From assembly GCA_016191875.1 (NCBI GenBank), contig JACPVG010000032.1:60624-124623 (forward strand): a DNA stretch of 64,000 nucleotides, in the 5' to 3' direction. Origin of the DNA: Chloroflexota bacterium (GTDB taxonomy: Bacteria > Chloroflexota > Anaerolineae > Anaerolineales > UBA11579). The notes beneath the pieces were generated by a model, which was given only the letters and a program-made list of their open reading frames with translations, was not told the origin of the DNA and made no database searches. The first letter of the stretch is position 1; the number at the start of each line of letters is the position of its first letter. Of the stretch, positions 51,478 through 59,023 are shown one piece after another. The position numbers were made by a program, and so were the translations under genes.

Positions 51478-51951
51478 ATGAGCCCCTCTCCCGCCGCCCT
51501 TGCCCTCGCCGCGCTGGGCATCCCGCACCGTGAGTTCGTCCACGCCACGCGCCCTTCCAGCCTGGAACAGGCCGCCGCCGAGCGCGGCCAGCAGCCCGGT
51601 CAGGTCGTGCGCTCGATACTCTTCAGGCTGGGCGAGGACGACTACGCCCTCGTTCTGGTGGCCGGCCCCCAGCAGGTGGATTGGAAGGCCCTGCGGCGGC
51701 ACTTCGGCCGTTCGCGTCTGACGATGGCGGCCCCCGAAGAAGTGCTGGCCGTAACCGGCTTCGAGATCGGCGCAGTCGGCCCGTTTGGCCTCCAGAACCC
51801 CTTGCCCATCGTAGTGGACGGATCCATCGCCCGCCAGCAGGAAGTTTCGCTTGGTTCCGGCGTGCGCGGCACCGCCGTCATCCTCTCCGTCCCCGACCTG
51901 CAGGCCGCTCTCGGCAATCCCCCCATCGCCGCCCTCACTCGCCCCGCCTGA
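51478..51951 (+). CDS. YbaK/EbsC-family aminoacyl-tRNA deacylase
   Basis: A 157-residue protein of the YbaK/ProX family, which removes mischarged amino acids (for example Cys, Ala or others) from tRNA in trans. [20 protein letters not shown] gives the N-terminal fold, [20 protein letters not shown] the middle, and the C-terminal part [20 protein letters not shown] carries the GxVxPFG-type substrate motif. Which amino acid it edits is not certain. The ATG at 51478 is chosen because of the TATAAT box 7 bases upstream and the good match to the family start. Confidence 0.88.
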   Translation: MSPSPAALALAALGIPHREFVHATRPSSLEQAAAERGQQPGQVVRSILFRLGEDDYALVLVAGPQQVDWKALRRHFGRSRLTMAAPEEVLAVTGFEIGAVGPFGLQNPLPIVVDGSIARQQEVSLGSGVRGTAVILSVPDLQAALGNPPIAALTRPA

Positions 51952-52014
51952 CCCGCATCACGCTTCACGCATCAGGCAAATGGAATCCCACCGACACGCG
52001 GTTAGAGTTGCCAA

Positions 52015-52845
52015 TTACCGCTTGCCAATTACGTACCTCTCACTCAACTCCCACAACCGCTCCTGCGCCGCCACGTCATACGCCGCCTCCAGCGCCCGCC
52101 GCTCCCCGAAGCGGGTGAAGAACCGGCCGCTCACGCCCTCCAGTTCCCGGTCGAAAGCCAGCCGCACCGTCGTGCGCGCGCCCTCTTCCAGGCTGATGCC
52201 CCTGCGAAAGGCGATGCGCTGCACCAGCCGTCCCAGCGGCCCGTTCCCGGTCCCGCCAATATTCGTTCGCACGAAGCCGGGATGCAGCGCGTTGGCCGTA
52301 ACGCCGCTGCCTTCCAGCCGCCGCGCCAGCGCCAATGTGAACATCACGTTCGCCAGTTTGCTCTGCCGGTAAGCGGTCATGATCCAATAGCCGCCCTTCA
52401 GTTCCACATCGTTCCAGTGGATGCGCCCGGCGTAGTGCGCGCTGGAGGACGTATTGACGATGCGCGCCGGCGCGCTGGCCTTTAACATCTCCAGCAACTC
52501 CAGCGTCAGGATGAAGTACGCCATGTGGTTGAGCGCCCACGTCATCTCGATTCCATCCGCGGACAACTGCCGCAGGAAGAACCCATTCCCGGCGTTGTTC
52601 ACCAGCACGTCCAGCCGGCCGTAGCGGGCCCTGAACTCTGCCGCCGCTCGCCGCACTTCCGCTTGAATCGACAGATCCGCCTGAATGCCATCGCCGTTTG
52701 TGCCCAGTTCGGCCACCGCCGCCCGCAGCTTCTCCTCATTGCGTCCGATAATGACTATGCGCATGTTCTTCGCGGCCAGTTCCCGCGCTGCCTGCCGCCC
52801 GATTCCATCCGTCGCGCCGGTGATAAGAACAACTTTGTCCGTCAT
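52015..52845 (-). CDS. Short-chain dehydrogenase/reductase
   Basis: A 276-residue NAD(P)-dependent oxidoreductase. The cofactor loop is TGATDGIGRQAAREL near residue 9, followed by VIIGRNEEKLRAAV with the arginine that favours NADP, the structural NNAG at about 86, and the catalytic YxxxK in YRQSKLANVM near 155, with the catalytic serine in NTSSSAHYAG. Length and the ending resemble retinol dehydrogenase-like SDRs. The substrate is unknown. The ATG at 52845 is 6 bases after a TAGAAT box, so the message may be leaderless. It diverges from the methyltransferase gene at 52890. Confidence 0.9.
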   Translation of the reverse strand: MTDKVVLITGATDGIGRQAARELAAKNMRIVIIGRNEEKLRAAVAELGTNGDGIQADLSIQAEVRRAAAEFRARYGRLDVLVNNAGNGFFLRQLSADGIEMTWALNHMAYFILTLELLEMLKASAPARIVNTSSSAHYAGRIHWNDVELKGGYWIMTAYRQSKLANVMFTLALARRLEGSGVTANALHPGFVRTNIGGTGNGPLGRLVQRIAFRRGISLEEGARTTVRLAFDRELEGVSGRFFTRFGERRALEAAYDVAAQERLWELSERYVIGKR

Positions 52846-52851
52846 GGCTTC

Positions 52852-52883
52852 ATTCTAACCGCCGCTCTGCCCTATGGTACAGT
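52852..52883. promoter_or_regulatory. Divergent -10 boxes of the SDR and methyltransferase genes
   Basis: On the minus strand TAGAAT (52852-52857) lies 6 bases before the SDR ATG at 52845. On the plus strand TACAGT (52878-52883) lies 6 bases before the GTG at 52890. Both imply leaderless transcription from a very short shared region. Confidence 0.45.
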
Positions 52884-52889
52884 TGGCGC

Positions 52890-53672
52890 GTGGCGCTCCA
52901 CCCCTCCCTCCTCTCCCTCCTCTGCAACCCCTTCACCGGCGAACCGCTTAACTTTATCGGCGACGAACTGGTGGGCGCGGCCAGCGGCCAGCGCTTCCCC
53001 GTCCGCGACGGCATCCCCGTCATCCTCCCGCCCCGCCCTGCGCTTCGGGCGCGCCTCTACCGCCGTTTCTACGATCTCGCCGCCCCGCTGTATGATGGCG
53101 TCGTGCGGGCCGGCGGCCGCCTCGGCATCAACCACGAGGAGCGCCTGCGCCGCGAGATTGCCGCCGCCCTCGACCTGCCGCCCGGCGCCCGCCTCCTCGA
53201 AACCGCCATCGGCAGCGCCCTCAACGCCCTGCATCTGCCGCCCCACATCGAACACTTCGGCCTCGACCTTTCCTGGGGCATGCTGCGCCGCGCCCGGCGC
53301 AACCTCGCCCGCTGGGGCCGGACCGCCCATCTCGTCCAGGCCGATGGCGCCTACATCCCCCTCCACACCGCCGCCTTCGACGCCGTCCTGCACCTGGGCG
53401 GCCTCCAGTTCTACGCCGACCCGTTCCGCGGCGTGAGCGAGATGGCCCGCGTCCTGCGCCCCGGCGGCCGCGCCCTCATCCTGGACGAAGCCGTCGCCGC
53501 CTACCACCTCCTGCGCCGCCTGCCTGCTCATCGCGCCTACGCCCCGGACGTACCGACCGCTGCCGCCAACATGACCCGCCTCGTGCCCTTCACCATCACC
53601 GACTACGAATCCGTCCTCCTGCCCGGCGGCCAGTTCTTCCGCCTGACGTTCACCAGGCCCGAAAAAGAGTAA
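52890..53672 (+). CDS. SAM-dependent methyltransferase with Trm112-like N-terminus
   Basis: A 260-residue protein. The first 45 residues (LLCNPFTGEPLNFIGDELVG, FPVRDGIPVILPP) resemble the Trm112/YcaR-type small domain often joined to methyltransferases. The Rossmann domain carries ARLLETAIGSALNALHLPPH (motif I, with ETAIGS in place of a typical ExGxGxG), FDAVLHLGGLQFYADPFRGV and ARVLRPGGRALILDE. It is a class I methyltransferase; the acceptor is unknown. The GTG at 52890 is used with a -10 box 6 bases upstream. It diverges from the SDR gene. Confidence 0.82.
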   Translation: MALHPSLLSLLCNPFTGEPLNFIGDELVGAASGQRFPVRDGIPVILPPRPALRARLYRRFYDLAAPLYDGVVRAGGRLGINHEERLRREIAAALDLPPGARLLETAIGSALNALHLPPHIEHFGLDLSWGMLRRARRNLARWGRTAHLVQADGAYIPLHTAAFDAVLHLGGLQFYADPFRGVSEMARVLRPGGRALILDEAVAAYHLLRRLPAHRAYAPDVPTAAANMTRLVPFTITDYESVLLPGGQFFRLTFTRPEKE

Positions 53673-53698
53673 CCCGCCGCTGCATCAACGATTCACCC

Positions 53699-53755
53699 CG
53701 ACCACCCGACCACTGGGCTTCCTGACTTCTAGACTTCCAGACCTCCCGACTTCCG
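53699..53755 (+). repeat. Imperfect 8-nt tandem repeat upstream of trmB
   Basis: Four copies of an 8-base unit occur at 53724-53755: GACTTCTA, GACTTCCA, GACCTCCC and GACTTCCG. Two related units (GACCACCC, GACCACTG) precede them at 53699-53714. The run ends five bases before the trmB ATG, in place of a normal ribosome binding site. Confidence 0.6.
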
Positions 53756-53759
53756 TCCC

Positions 53760-54437
53760 ATGTCCAAAGGCCGCCGCATCGCCCGCATCCCTAACCTCCC
53801 GCCCTCGCCGGAGGCCGCCGCGCGCTACCTCCTGCACTGGGAGTCGCGCCGCCTGTTCCACGCCCCCTCCGACTTCCCCCTGCTCACCCCGCAGTTCCTG
53901 TTCAACTCCGGCCTGCCCTTCACCCTTGAGATCGGCTGCGGCGCCGCCGAACTGCTCTGCGCCCTGGCCGCCGCCGACCCCGGCGAACGCTACCTGGGCG
54001 CGGACATCTCCCGCCGTTCCCTGTACTACGCCGTGCACCAGGCCGCCAATGCCGGGCTTTCCAATATCCGCTTCCTGCGCGCCGACTTTCTGCTCGCCCA
54101 GGCGCGCCTCGCGCCCGCCAGCCTGAAAAGCGTCCTCCTCTTGTTCCCCGACCCAAACCTCTCGCCGCGCCACCGCAAGCGGCGCGTCTTCAGCCCGGCC
54201 CTGCTGGATGCCCTTCACCCCGCCCTGTGCCCCGGCGCGCGCATCCTCGCCGTCTCCGATGACGAATCGCTCTTCATGGACATGCTCGCCATCGCCGATG
54301 CCGACCCGCGCTACCGCAAGACCCACTCCGAACCTTTCCTGGAAGGCTTCGACCCGCCCGCCCCCACCCGTTTCCAGCGCGCCTGGCGGCGCGTCGGTCG
54401 CCGCGTCCTGCGCTTCGAACTGGAACGCGATGGGTGA
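53760..54437 (+). CDS. trmB: tRNA (guanine-N7-)-methyltransferase
   Basis: A 225-residue SAM-dependent enzyme that makes m7G46 in the variable loop of tRNA. FTLEIGCGAAELLCALAAAD is the SAM motif I, YLGADISRRSLYYAVHQAAN motif II, and LLFPDPNLSPRHRKRRVFSP the TrmB signature (PDPxxxxRHxKRR). Length is normal. The start is ATG at 53760 after an 8-nt repeat region; the coding region follows the methyltransferase gene in the same direction by 87 bases. GC content is high here and drops sharply after its stop. Confidence 0.92.
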   Translation: MSKGRRIARIPNLPPSPEAAARYLLHWESRRLFHAPSDFPLLTPQFLFNSGLPFTLEIGCGAAELLCALAAADPGERYLGADISRRSLYYAVHQAANAGLSNIRFLRADFLLAQARLAPASLKSVLLLFPDPNLSPRHRKRRVFSPALLDALHPALCPGARILAVSDDESLFMDMLAIADADPRYRKTHSEPFLEGFDPPAPTRFQRAWRRVGRRVLRFELERDG

Positions 54438-54447
54438 TTGCGGATTG

Positions 54448-54475
54448 TTGATTTGTCCCCCGACGTGGCTATAAT
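54448..54475 (+). promoter_or_regulatory. Promoter of the RHS-tip gene
   Basis: TTGATT (54448-54453), 16 bases, TATAAT (54470-54475), followed by 6 bases and the ATG at 54482. The spacing makes the message leaderless; no ribosome binding site is present. Confidence 0.65.
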
Positions 54476-54481
54476 TTGCTT

Positions 54482-55384
54482 ATGAGCGCGGGCGGTTTTA
54501 CAGGGAGTTTACAAGTGCGGGAAAAAGCGCGCCAAGAAAGCATCTATGTCCCTTATCTTAACCGGTGGTCCCAGCCGGATACGATCGTACCCGATACTGT
54601 CAAGCCACAGACCCTCAATAGATATTCTTATGCATACAATAATCCCATTAGATACAACGATCCTAGCGGCAATTGCTCCAATGCCGAGTTCAATGTCCCG
54701 CAACAATTGGCTGTTGATTACGCTACATGGATTGGAAAACTGCCTGATTGTCGCGGGATAGAGATTGCAAAGAAATATGTGCCAAAGGAAGGCGTGCAAG
54801 GAGTTCCGGGAATCGTTGTGGCAGCTGCGTTAGCAATACAAAGTCAATACTATGATGAGTCTAAGGATACTGAGGGAGGCTGGTTTTCGGGAGAGGGTTC
54901 TGGATTAGGATACGCGCAAGTATCTGATGAACAAATGATCGCCTATGGTCTCGCCGGATTCAACCAAGAAAACCCAACGGTTGCGGTCATAGCTATGTCT
55001 ATCCGCATAAGGTTGGCGTGGGATGCATGTGGAGAGGGGTGTACTCCCAAGGACAAGCTGATCCTAGCAGCACTTGCGCAGAATGGATCAGGATTTGACC
55101 CTGAACGTCCACCACAGAGACTGGAAGACGGGTCCATTGATTGGGAGAAGTACTTAAAGAAATACTACCTAAATGGCAATCCATCTTCACCTTCTGGAGA
55201 CGTGCGGCAATCGATAACCAAACTTCAGTATGACACTCAATTCATGGTATTGCGGTTCTTTAACAATCTCCGAGAGCTTGAAAATCAAGGCTGGACCCTC
55301 CCATATGAGATTCCCACAGGGCAACTGGAAATTTGGCAGAATGAAATTCTAAACTATGTCTTGTTAACGTCTGGAGCGCAATAG
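54482..55384 (+). CDS. Orphan RHS C-terminal tip with possible lysozyme-like domain
   Basis: A 300-residue protein. Residues 20-65 are the last part of an RHS core: SIYVPYLNRWSQPDTIVPD and LNRYSYAYNNPIRYNDPSG, ending with the DPSG cleavage-type signature after which variable toxin tips begin. The rest of a normal RHS protein (over 1000 residues of YD repeats) is absent, and the upstream DNA is trmB. After the core come 235 residues of variable domain; 105-150 (GVPGIVVAAALAIQSQYYDE, GSGLGYAQVSDEQMIAYGL) recalls the lysozyme/lytic-transglycosylase fold, with Q120 where a catalytic Glu would be. The DNA is AT-richer than its neighbours (26 G/C of 60 at 55201-55260). The domain call is inference. 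Confidence 0.7.
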   Translation: MSAGGFTGSLQVREKARQESIYVPYLNRWSQPDTIVPDTVKPQTLNRYSYAYNNPIRYNDPSGNCSNAEFNVPQQLAVDYATWIGKLPDCRGIEIAKKYVPKEGVQGVPGIVVAAALAIQSQYYDESKDTEGGWFSGEGSGLGYAQVSDEQMIAYGLAGFNQENPTVAVIAMSIRIRLAWDACGEGCTPKDKLILAALAQNGSGFDPERPPQRLEDGSIDWEKYLKKYYLNGNPSSPSGDVRQSITKLQYDTQFMVLRFFNNLRELENQGWTLPYEIPTGQLEIWQNEILNYVLLTSGAQ

Positions 55385-55405
55385 GAAGCTGGTAGGGATA
55401 CTCCT

Positions 55406-56143
55406 ATGACTACCTCTTTGAGACTCCGCGTAAAGTTCGCGCTTGTTGCAGTGATGGTATTCGCCCTCATCACTGCTTGCACATTTGAGGCCGAGAAACT
55501 CATATCAAGTGAAGGTATCGCATATTCAATTGACCCAGACACCATCCTTGATGCTCTAGAAATCGGTGATAGAAATGTCTTCCTGCCTCGGGAGGATATT
55601 GGGAATTTACCCCAGCCCGGTGAAATGGTTGGCTGGAATCAAGAGGATTACTTGCTGGTCGTTGAGACGCTTCATGAACTTGCTTGGGGCGAGACGTTGG
55701 AAGAGTGGGATTTAACCTATTTGTCGGCTTACTGGCTCTGCAATGACCTCGAAATAGGAATCCAAAACGTGAACTTGCTTTATCAGAAGATTGATGATGG
55801 GAGTCGGGGGGGCGTTGCTCGATTTGAGAGTGATTTCAATATTGATCCACGTCGGTCATTGGCGGAGATCTATATGGCTGAATATGGACCCTCGTATGCC
55901 GAGATCCTAGGTGTGGATCCTTCCCAACTGGAAGTCGTCTGGTTCGATATAGTTAACATTGCTGAAATGAATGGTGGTGTGAGGCTGCGCGCTACAGTAC
56001 AGGATGAATGTACTGTAGATGCAACAATTAGGTCCGATGTCTCTAGAGGTGCTATTTGGGAAGTGACCTATAGAACTTATGGCGGTGCTCAATTGGGGAA
56101 CTTTCTTATTAATGCCGTATCGGAAAAGGTCAATGACAACTAG
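55406..56143 (+). CDS. Lipoprotein next to the RHS tip, possible immunity or partner protein
   Basis: A 245-residue lipoprotein. The signal peptide ends in lipobox C25 (FALITAC), and the rest is a beta-rich domain with acidic and aromatic residues (GYLxGWNQEDYLLVVETLHE-like regions near 75-95, EYGPSYAEILGVDPSQLEV near 160). No named family is recognised. The gene lies 22 bases after the RHS-tip gene with the same AT-richer composition, so the two are likely one transferred cassette. In such a cassette the lipoprotein could be an immunity protein against an extracytoplasmic lytic effector, but it could equally be an unrelated passenger. The start is ATG at 55406. Confidence 0.7.
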   Translation: MTTSLRLRVKFALVAVMVFALITACTFEAEKLISSEGIAYSIDPDTILDALEIGDRNVFLPREDIGNLPQPGEMVGWNQEDYLLVVETLHELAWGETLEEWDLTYLSAYWLCNDLEIGIQNVNLLYQKIDDGSRGGVARFESDFNIDPRRSLAEIYMAEYGPSYAEILGVDPSQLEVVWFDIVNIAEMNGGVRLRATVQDECTVDATIRSDVSRGAIWEVTYRTYGGAQLGNFLINAVSEKVNDN

Positions 56144-56930
56144 CCCAAACTCCACAACTCCGTCGGAATCCACCGATTGGTCACCCAAACGGGGCCGTTC
56201 AAGGTTCGATGACATGTTATAGGATGGGAGCTGAGCACTTGGAAGATGTAACATTAGAATCTTGGGGAGTGGCTATGAAAGTGGGCTTTGAATTTGGTCG
56301 TTCGCCGCAGCAGGCTGAAGCCCACTGTCTGGCTTACAGCCACCATGCCAGATGGTGGGCTGTAGCCCGCTGACCCACGAAGTTAGCCACTCCCGAATCT
56401 TGTTGGCAATCGAAATAGCAAACTTGTGTGGTCGAATTAATCGTCGAATTCAAACATTCTCTACGCGGTAAAGATGCGAAAAGAACCTTCAGTTAGACAA
56501 TAAAGGAGCACGCCCGCATCTTCTTGCGCGAGCCCGTAAAATCCCGCTTACAAAGATTTACCGGGATTTTACAACCCGCAGGATCGAGGGCAATCAGCAC
56601 GACCTAGAATGATGTTGGCGCCCCCTGCAAGACTCCGGAAAGCATCTGGCGGCACGGCAGAATCTCGCCACGACCGCGTGGCATAGGTTGCAGCGCAGGG
56701 TTATTGCGTCACGTTGTAGTTTGCCCTAAGGTGGCAAAGCCACCGGCGCAAACATTCGTGAGATCGGGCACAGCCCGACCGACAAGCGGGGGTTCCAGCC
56801 AGCGAAGGCTCAGAGGCCTGTTTCAATAATCGCCCTGCGCGGTCTACTTCCACATGCGCATGATTCGCCGCTCTGGCGACTTCCGCCGATTGGGCCATTT
56901 GGACTTCCGGATTTCTCCACTTCTCGCGGG
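56144..56930. other. Non-coding, palindrome-rich region
   Basis: No gene is supported here. Several inverted repeats are seen: an imperfect 16-base hairpin around GGCTTACAGCCACCAT and ATGGTGGGCTGTAGCC (56331-56367); a perfect 11-base pair GTAAAATCCCG (56536-56546) and CGGGATTTTAC (56562-56572); GGTGGCAAAGCCACC (about 56733-56747); and CGGGCACAGCCCG (about 56765-56777). The run follows the RHS cassette and separates it from the acyl-CoA dehydrogenase operon. It may be a REP-like cluster, terminators, or debris of mobile DNA. Confidence 0.55.
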
Positions 56931-56936
56931 TATAAT
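56931..56936 (+). promoter_or_regulatory. -10 box of the acyl-CoA dehydrogenase operon
   Basis: TATAAT at 56931-56936, 33 bases before the ATG at 56970. A GTG at 56941 lies near but has no plausible product. GAGG precedes the ATG at a normal distance. The -35 is unclear. Confidence 0.5.
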
Positions 56937-56969
56937 CTCCGTGAAATCCCTCACTATAAAGAGGCAATC

Positions 56970-58184
56970 ATGGACTTTACGCTTTCGCAGGAACACCAGA
57001 TGGCGGTTGAGATGGTGCGGAACTTCACCCATAAAGAGGTGATTCCCATCATCAAGGAGTGGGACCGCAAACAGGAGATGGCCCCGCACATCCTGCCGCG
57101 CATGGCGGAACTGGGCATCCTGGGCATCAACATCCCGGTGCGCTACGGCGGCCAGGGCTTCGACTACATCACGCTTGGCCTGGTGTGCGAGGAACTGGAA
57201 TACGCCGACACCACCCTGCGCGTGGTGATGTCGGTGCACATGGGGCTGAACAGCATGGCGGTGCTGCAATGGGGCACCGAAGAGCAGAAACAGCGCTTCC
57301 TCACGCCGCAGGCCAAAGGCGAGAAGTACGCCTGCTTCGGCCTCACCGAACCGGGGGCCGGGTCGGACGTGGCGGGCATGACCAGCACGGCCATCAAGAA
57401 GGGCGACCACTACGTGCTCAATGGCGAGAAAATGTGGATCTCGCTGGCGAGCAAGGCGCACCATGCCCTGGTGGTAGCCCGCACCGACCTGAACGCCGCC
57501 GACCCGCACGACGGCCTCTCGGCGTTCCTGGTGGAACTGGACAGCAAGGGCGTGACCACCGGCGACATCCACGGCAAGATGGGCGTGCGCGCCGGCTCGA
57601 CCGGCTGGCTGGCGTTCCAGGACGTGAAAGTGCCGGCAGAGAACCTGCTGGGGCAGGAGGGCGAAGGCTTCCGAATCGCGATGTCGTGCCTCGATAACGG
57701 CCGCTACACGGTCGGGTCGGGCGCCACCGGTCTCATCCGCGCCAGCCTGGACGCCAGCGTGAAATACGCCAACGACCGCAAGGCCTTCGGGCGCGAGATC
57801 GGCAAGTTCCAGTTGGTGCAGCAGAAGATCGCCTACATGGTGCAGTCCTACGAGATGGCGCGGCTGCTCTACCTGAAATCTGGCTGGATGAAGAACCAGG
57901 GGATGCGCAACACCAAAGAAACCTCGCTGGCGAAGTGGTTCGCCACGGATGCGTCGTTCGATGCCGCCGCGGAGGCCATCCAGGTGCACGGCGCTTACGG
58001 CTACTCGGACGAGTACGACGTGGAACGCTACCTGCGCAACTCGAAAGGCGCGGTGATCTACGAAGGCACCAGCGAGATTCACCAGTTGATGCAGGCCGGG
58101 TACGCGCTCGGCTACCGGGCGGATGGCGACCTGCGCTGCGAACTGCCGGCCTACGATGCCGATTTCTGGCAGGCCGAAGGTTAA
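56970..58184 (+). CDS. Acyl-CoA dehydrogenase
   Basis: A 404-residue FAD flavoprotein that introduces the alpha-beta double bond into acyl-CoA. The N-terminal helical domain is followed by CFGLTEPGAGSDVAGMTSTA, GDHYVLNGEKMWISLASKAH and the C-terminal helical bundle, with the catalytic glutamate region YEGTSEIHQLMQAGYALG near 370. The overall sequence matches the short/branched-chain acyl-CoA dehydrogenase group; the preferred chain length is not certain. It heads the operon with etfB and etfA, the two subunits that take its electrons. The gap to etfB (68 bases) holds a palindrome. Confidence 0.95.
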   Translation: MDFTLSQEHQMAVEMVRNFTHKEVIPIIKEWDRKQEMAPHILPRMAELGILGINIPVRYGGQGFDYITLGLVCEELEYADTTLRVVMSVHMGLNSMAVLQWGTEEQKQRFLTPQAKGEKYACFGLTEPGAGSDVAGMTSTAIKKGDHYVLNGEKMWISLASKAHHALVVARTDLNAADPHDGLSAFLVELDSKGVTTGDIHGKMGVRAGSTGWLAFQDVKVPAENLLGQEGEGFRIAMSCLDNGRYTVGSGATGLIRASLDASVKYANDRKAFGREIGKFQLVQQKIAYMVQSYEMARLLYLKSGWMKNQGMRNTKETSLAKWFATDASFDAAAEAIQVHGAYGYSDEYDVERYLRNSKGAVIYEGTSEIHQLMQAGYALGYRADGDLRCELPAYDADFWQAEG

Positions 58185-58188
58185 CCGT

Positions 58189-58230
58189 AGGGGCGGGTTT
58201 TAAGGATGCGAAGCATCCCAACCCGCCCCT
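58189..58230. repeat. Palindromic element upstream of etfB
   Basis: AGGGGCGGGTT (58189-58199) and AACCCGCCCCT (58220-58230) form a perfect 11-base outer stem. Inside is GGATGC GAA GCATCC (58204-58218), a second 6-base stem. It lies between the acd stop and the etfB ribosome binding site. It looks like a REP-type dispersed palindrome. Confidence 0.7.
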
Positions 58231-58252
58231 GCAATAATTCAGGAGGACAACG

Positions 58253-59023
58253 TTGAAAATCGTAGTGTGCGTCAAACAAGTGCCGGACACCGCCGCCAAA
58301 GTGGCAGTGGAAGGCGGAAAGGTCACCTGGGGTGATGCGCCGCTGGTCATCAACCCGTGGGATGAATATGCCGTTGAGGCCGCCTTGCAGGCAGCGGAAA
58401 AGGGCGGCGGCACGGTGACGGCCATCAGTCTGGGCGCCGAAGAAGCCAAAGAGGCGCTCAAGCACGCCCTGGCGATGGGCTGCGCCGAGGCCGTGCTGGT
58501 GAACGACCCGGCCTTGGCCGAGCTGGACACCCAGGGTGCGAGCCGCGTGCTGGCGGCCGCCATCCGGAAGGTCGGCGGCGTGGACCTGGCCGTGTTCGGC
58601 AAGCAGGCCATCGACGGCGACAGCGGTGTGACGGCGGCGCAGACCGCCCGCGTCCTCGGCTGGCCGGCGGCGACCCTGCTCGCCAGCCTGAGCCTTGAGA
58701 GCGGAACGCTGAAGGGCGAGCGCGCTATGGAAGAAGGCCGCCAGCGGGTGGAAGCCGCGCTGCCGGCCGTGGCAAGCATCGTCAAGGATTATGGTGAGCC
58801 GCGCTACCCGTCGTTTATGGGCATCCGCAAGGCGGCCAAGGCCGAGATCCCGGCCTGGACGCTGGCCGATCTGGGCATCCCCACCCCGGCCGCGGCAGTG
58901 ATGTGGAAAGAAATCATGAATCCGCCGGCGCGCCAGATCACCAATGAGATGATCACCGGCAGCAGCCCGGAAGAGATCGCCAACAAACTGGCCGACAAGA
59001 TCATGGAAGAGAAGGTGCTGTGA
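58253..59023 (+). CDS. etfB: Electron transfer flavoprotein beta subunit
   Basis: A 256-residue AMP-binding subunit of ETF, which accepts electrons from acyl-CoA dehydrogenase. It opens MKIVVCVKQVPDTAAKVAVE, has NPWDEYAVEAALQAAEK at about 36 and the AMP-binding-type segment VFGKQAIDGDSGVTAAQTAR at about 118, then VASIVKDYGEPRYPSFMGIR. The start codon is TTG at 58253 with AGGAGG 6 bases upstream. Its stop overlaps the etfA ATG as TGATG. Confidence 0.95.
   Translation: MKIVVCVKQVPDTAAKVAVEGGKVTWGDAPLVINPWDEYAVEAALQAAEKGGGTVTAISLGAEEAKEALKHALAMGCAEAVLVNDPALAELDTQGASRVLAAAIRKVGGVDLAVFGKQAIDGDSGVTAAQTARVLGWPAATLLASLSLESGTLKGERAMEEGRQRVEAALPAVASIVKDYGEPRYPSFMGIRKAAKAEIPAWTLADLGIPTPAAAVMWKEIMNPPARQITNEMITGSSPEEIANKLADKIMEEKVL

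Noticed and set aside
56821..56845. TGTTTCAATAATCGCCC, which looks like the start of a CRISPR repeat
   Set aside because: It occurs once; there are no regularly spaced copies.
56941..57042. GTG at 56941 close behind TATAAT as a possible leaderless gene start
   Set aside because: The frame is short and has no features; the ATG at 56970 with GAGG gives the full acyl-CoA dehydrogenase.
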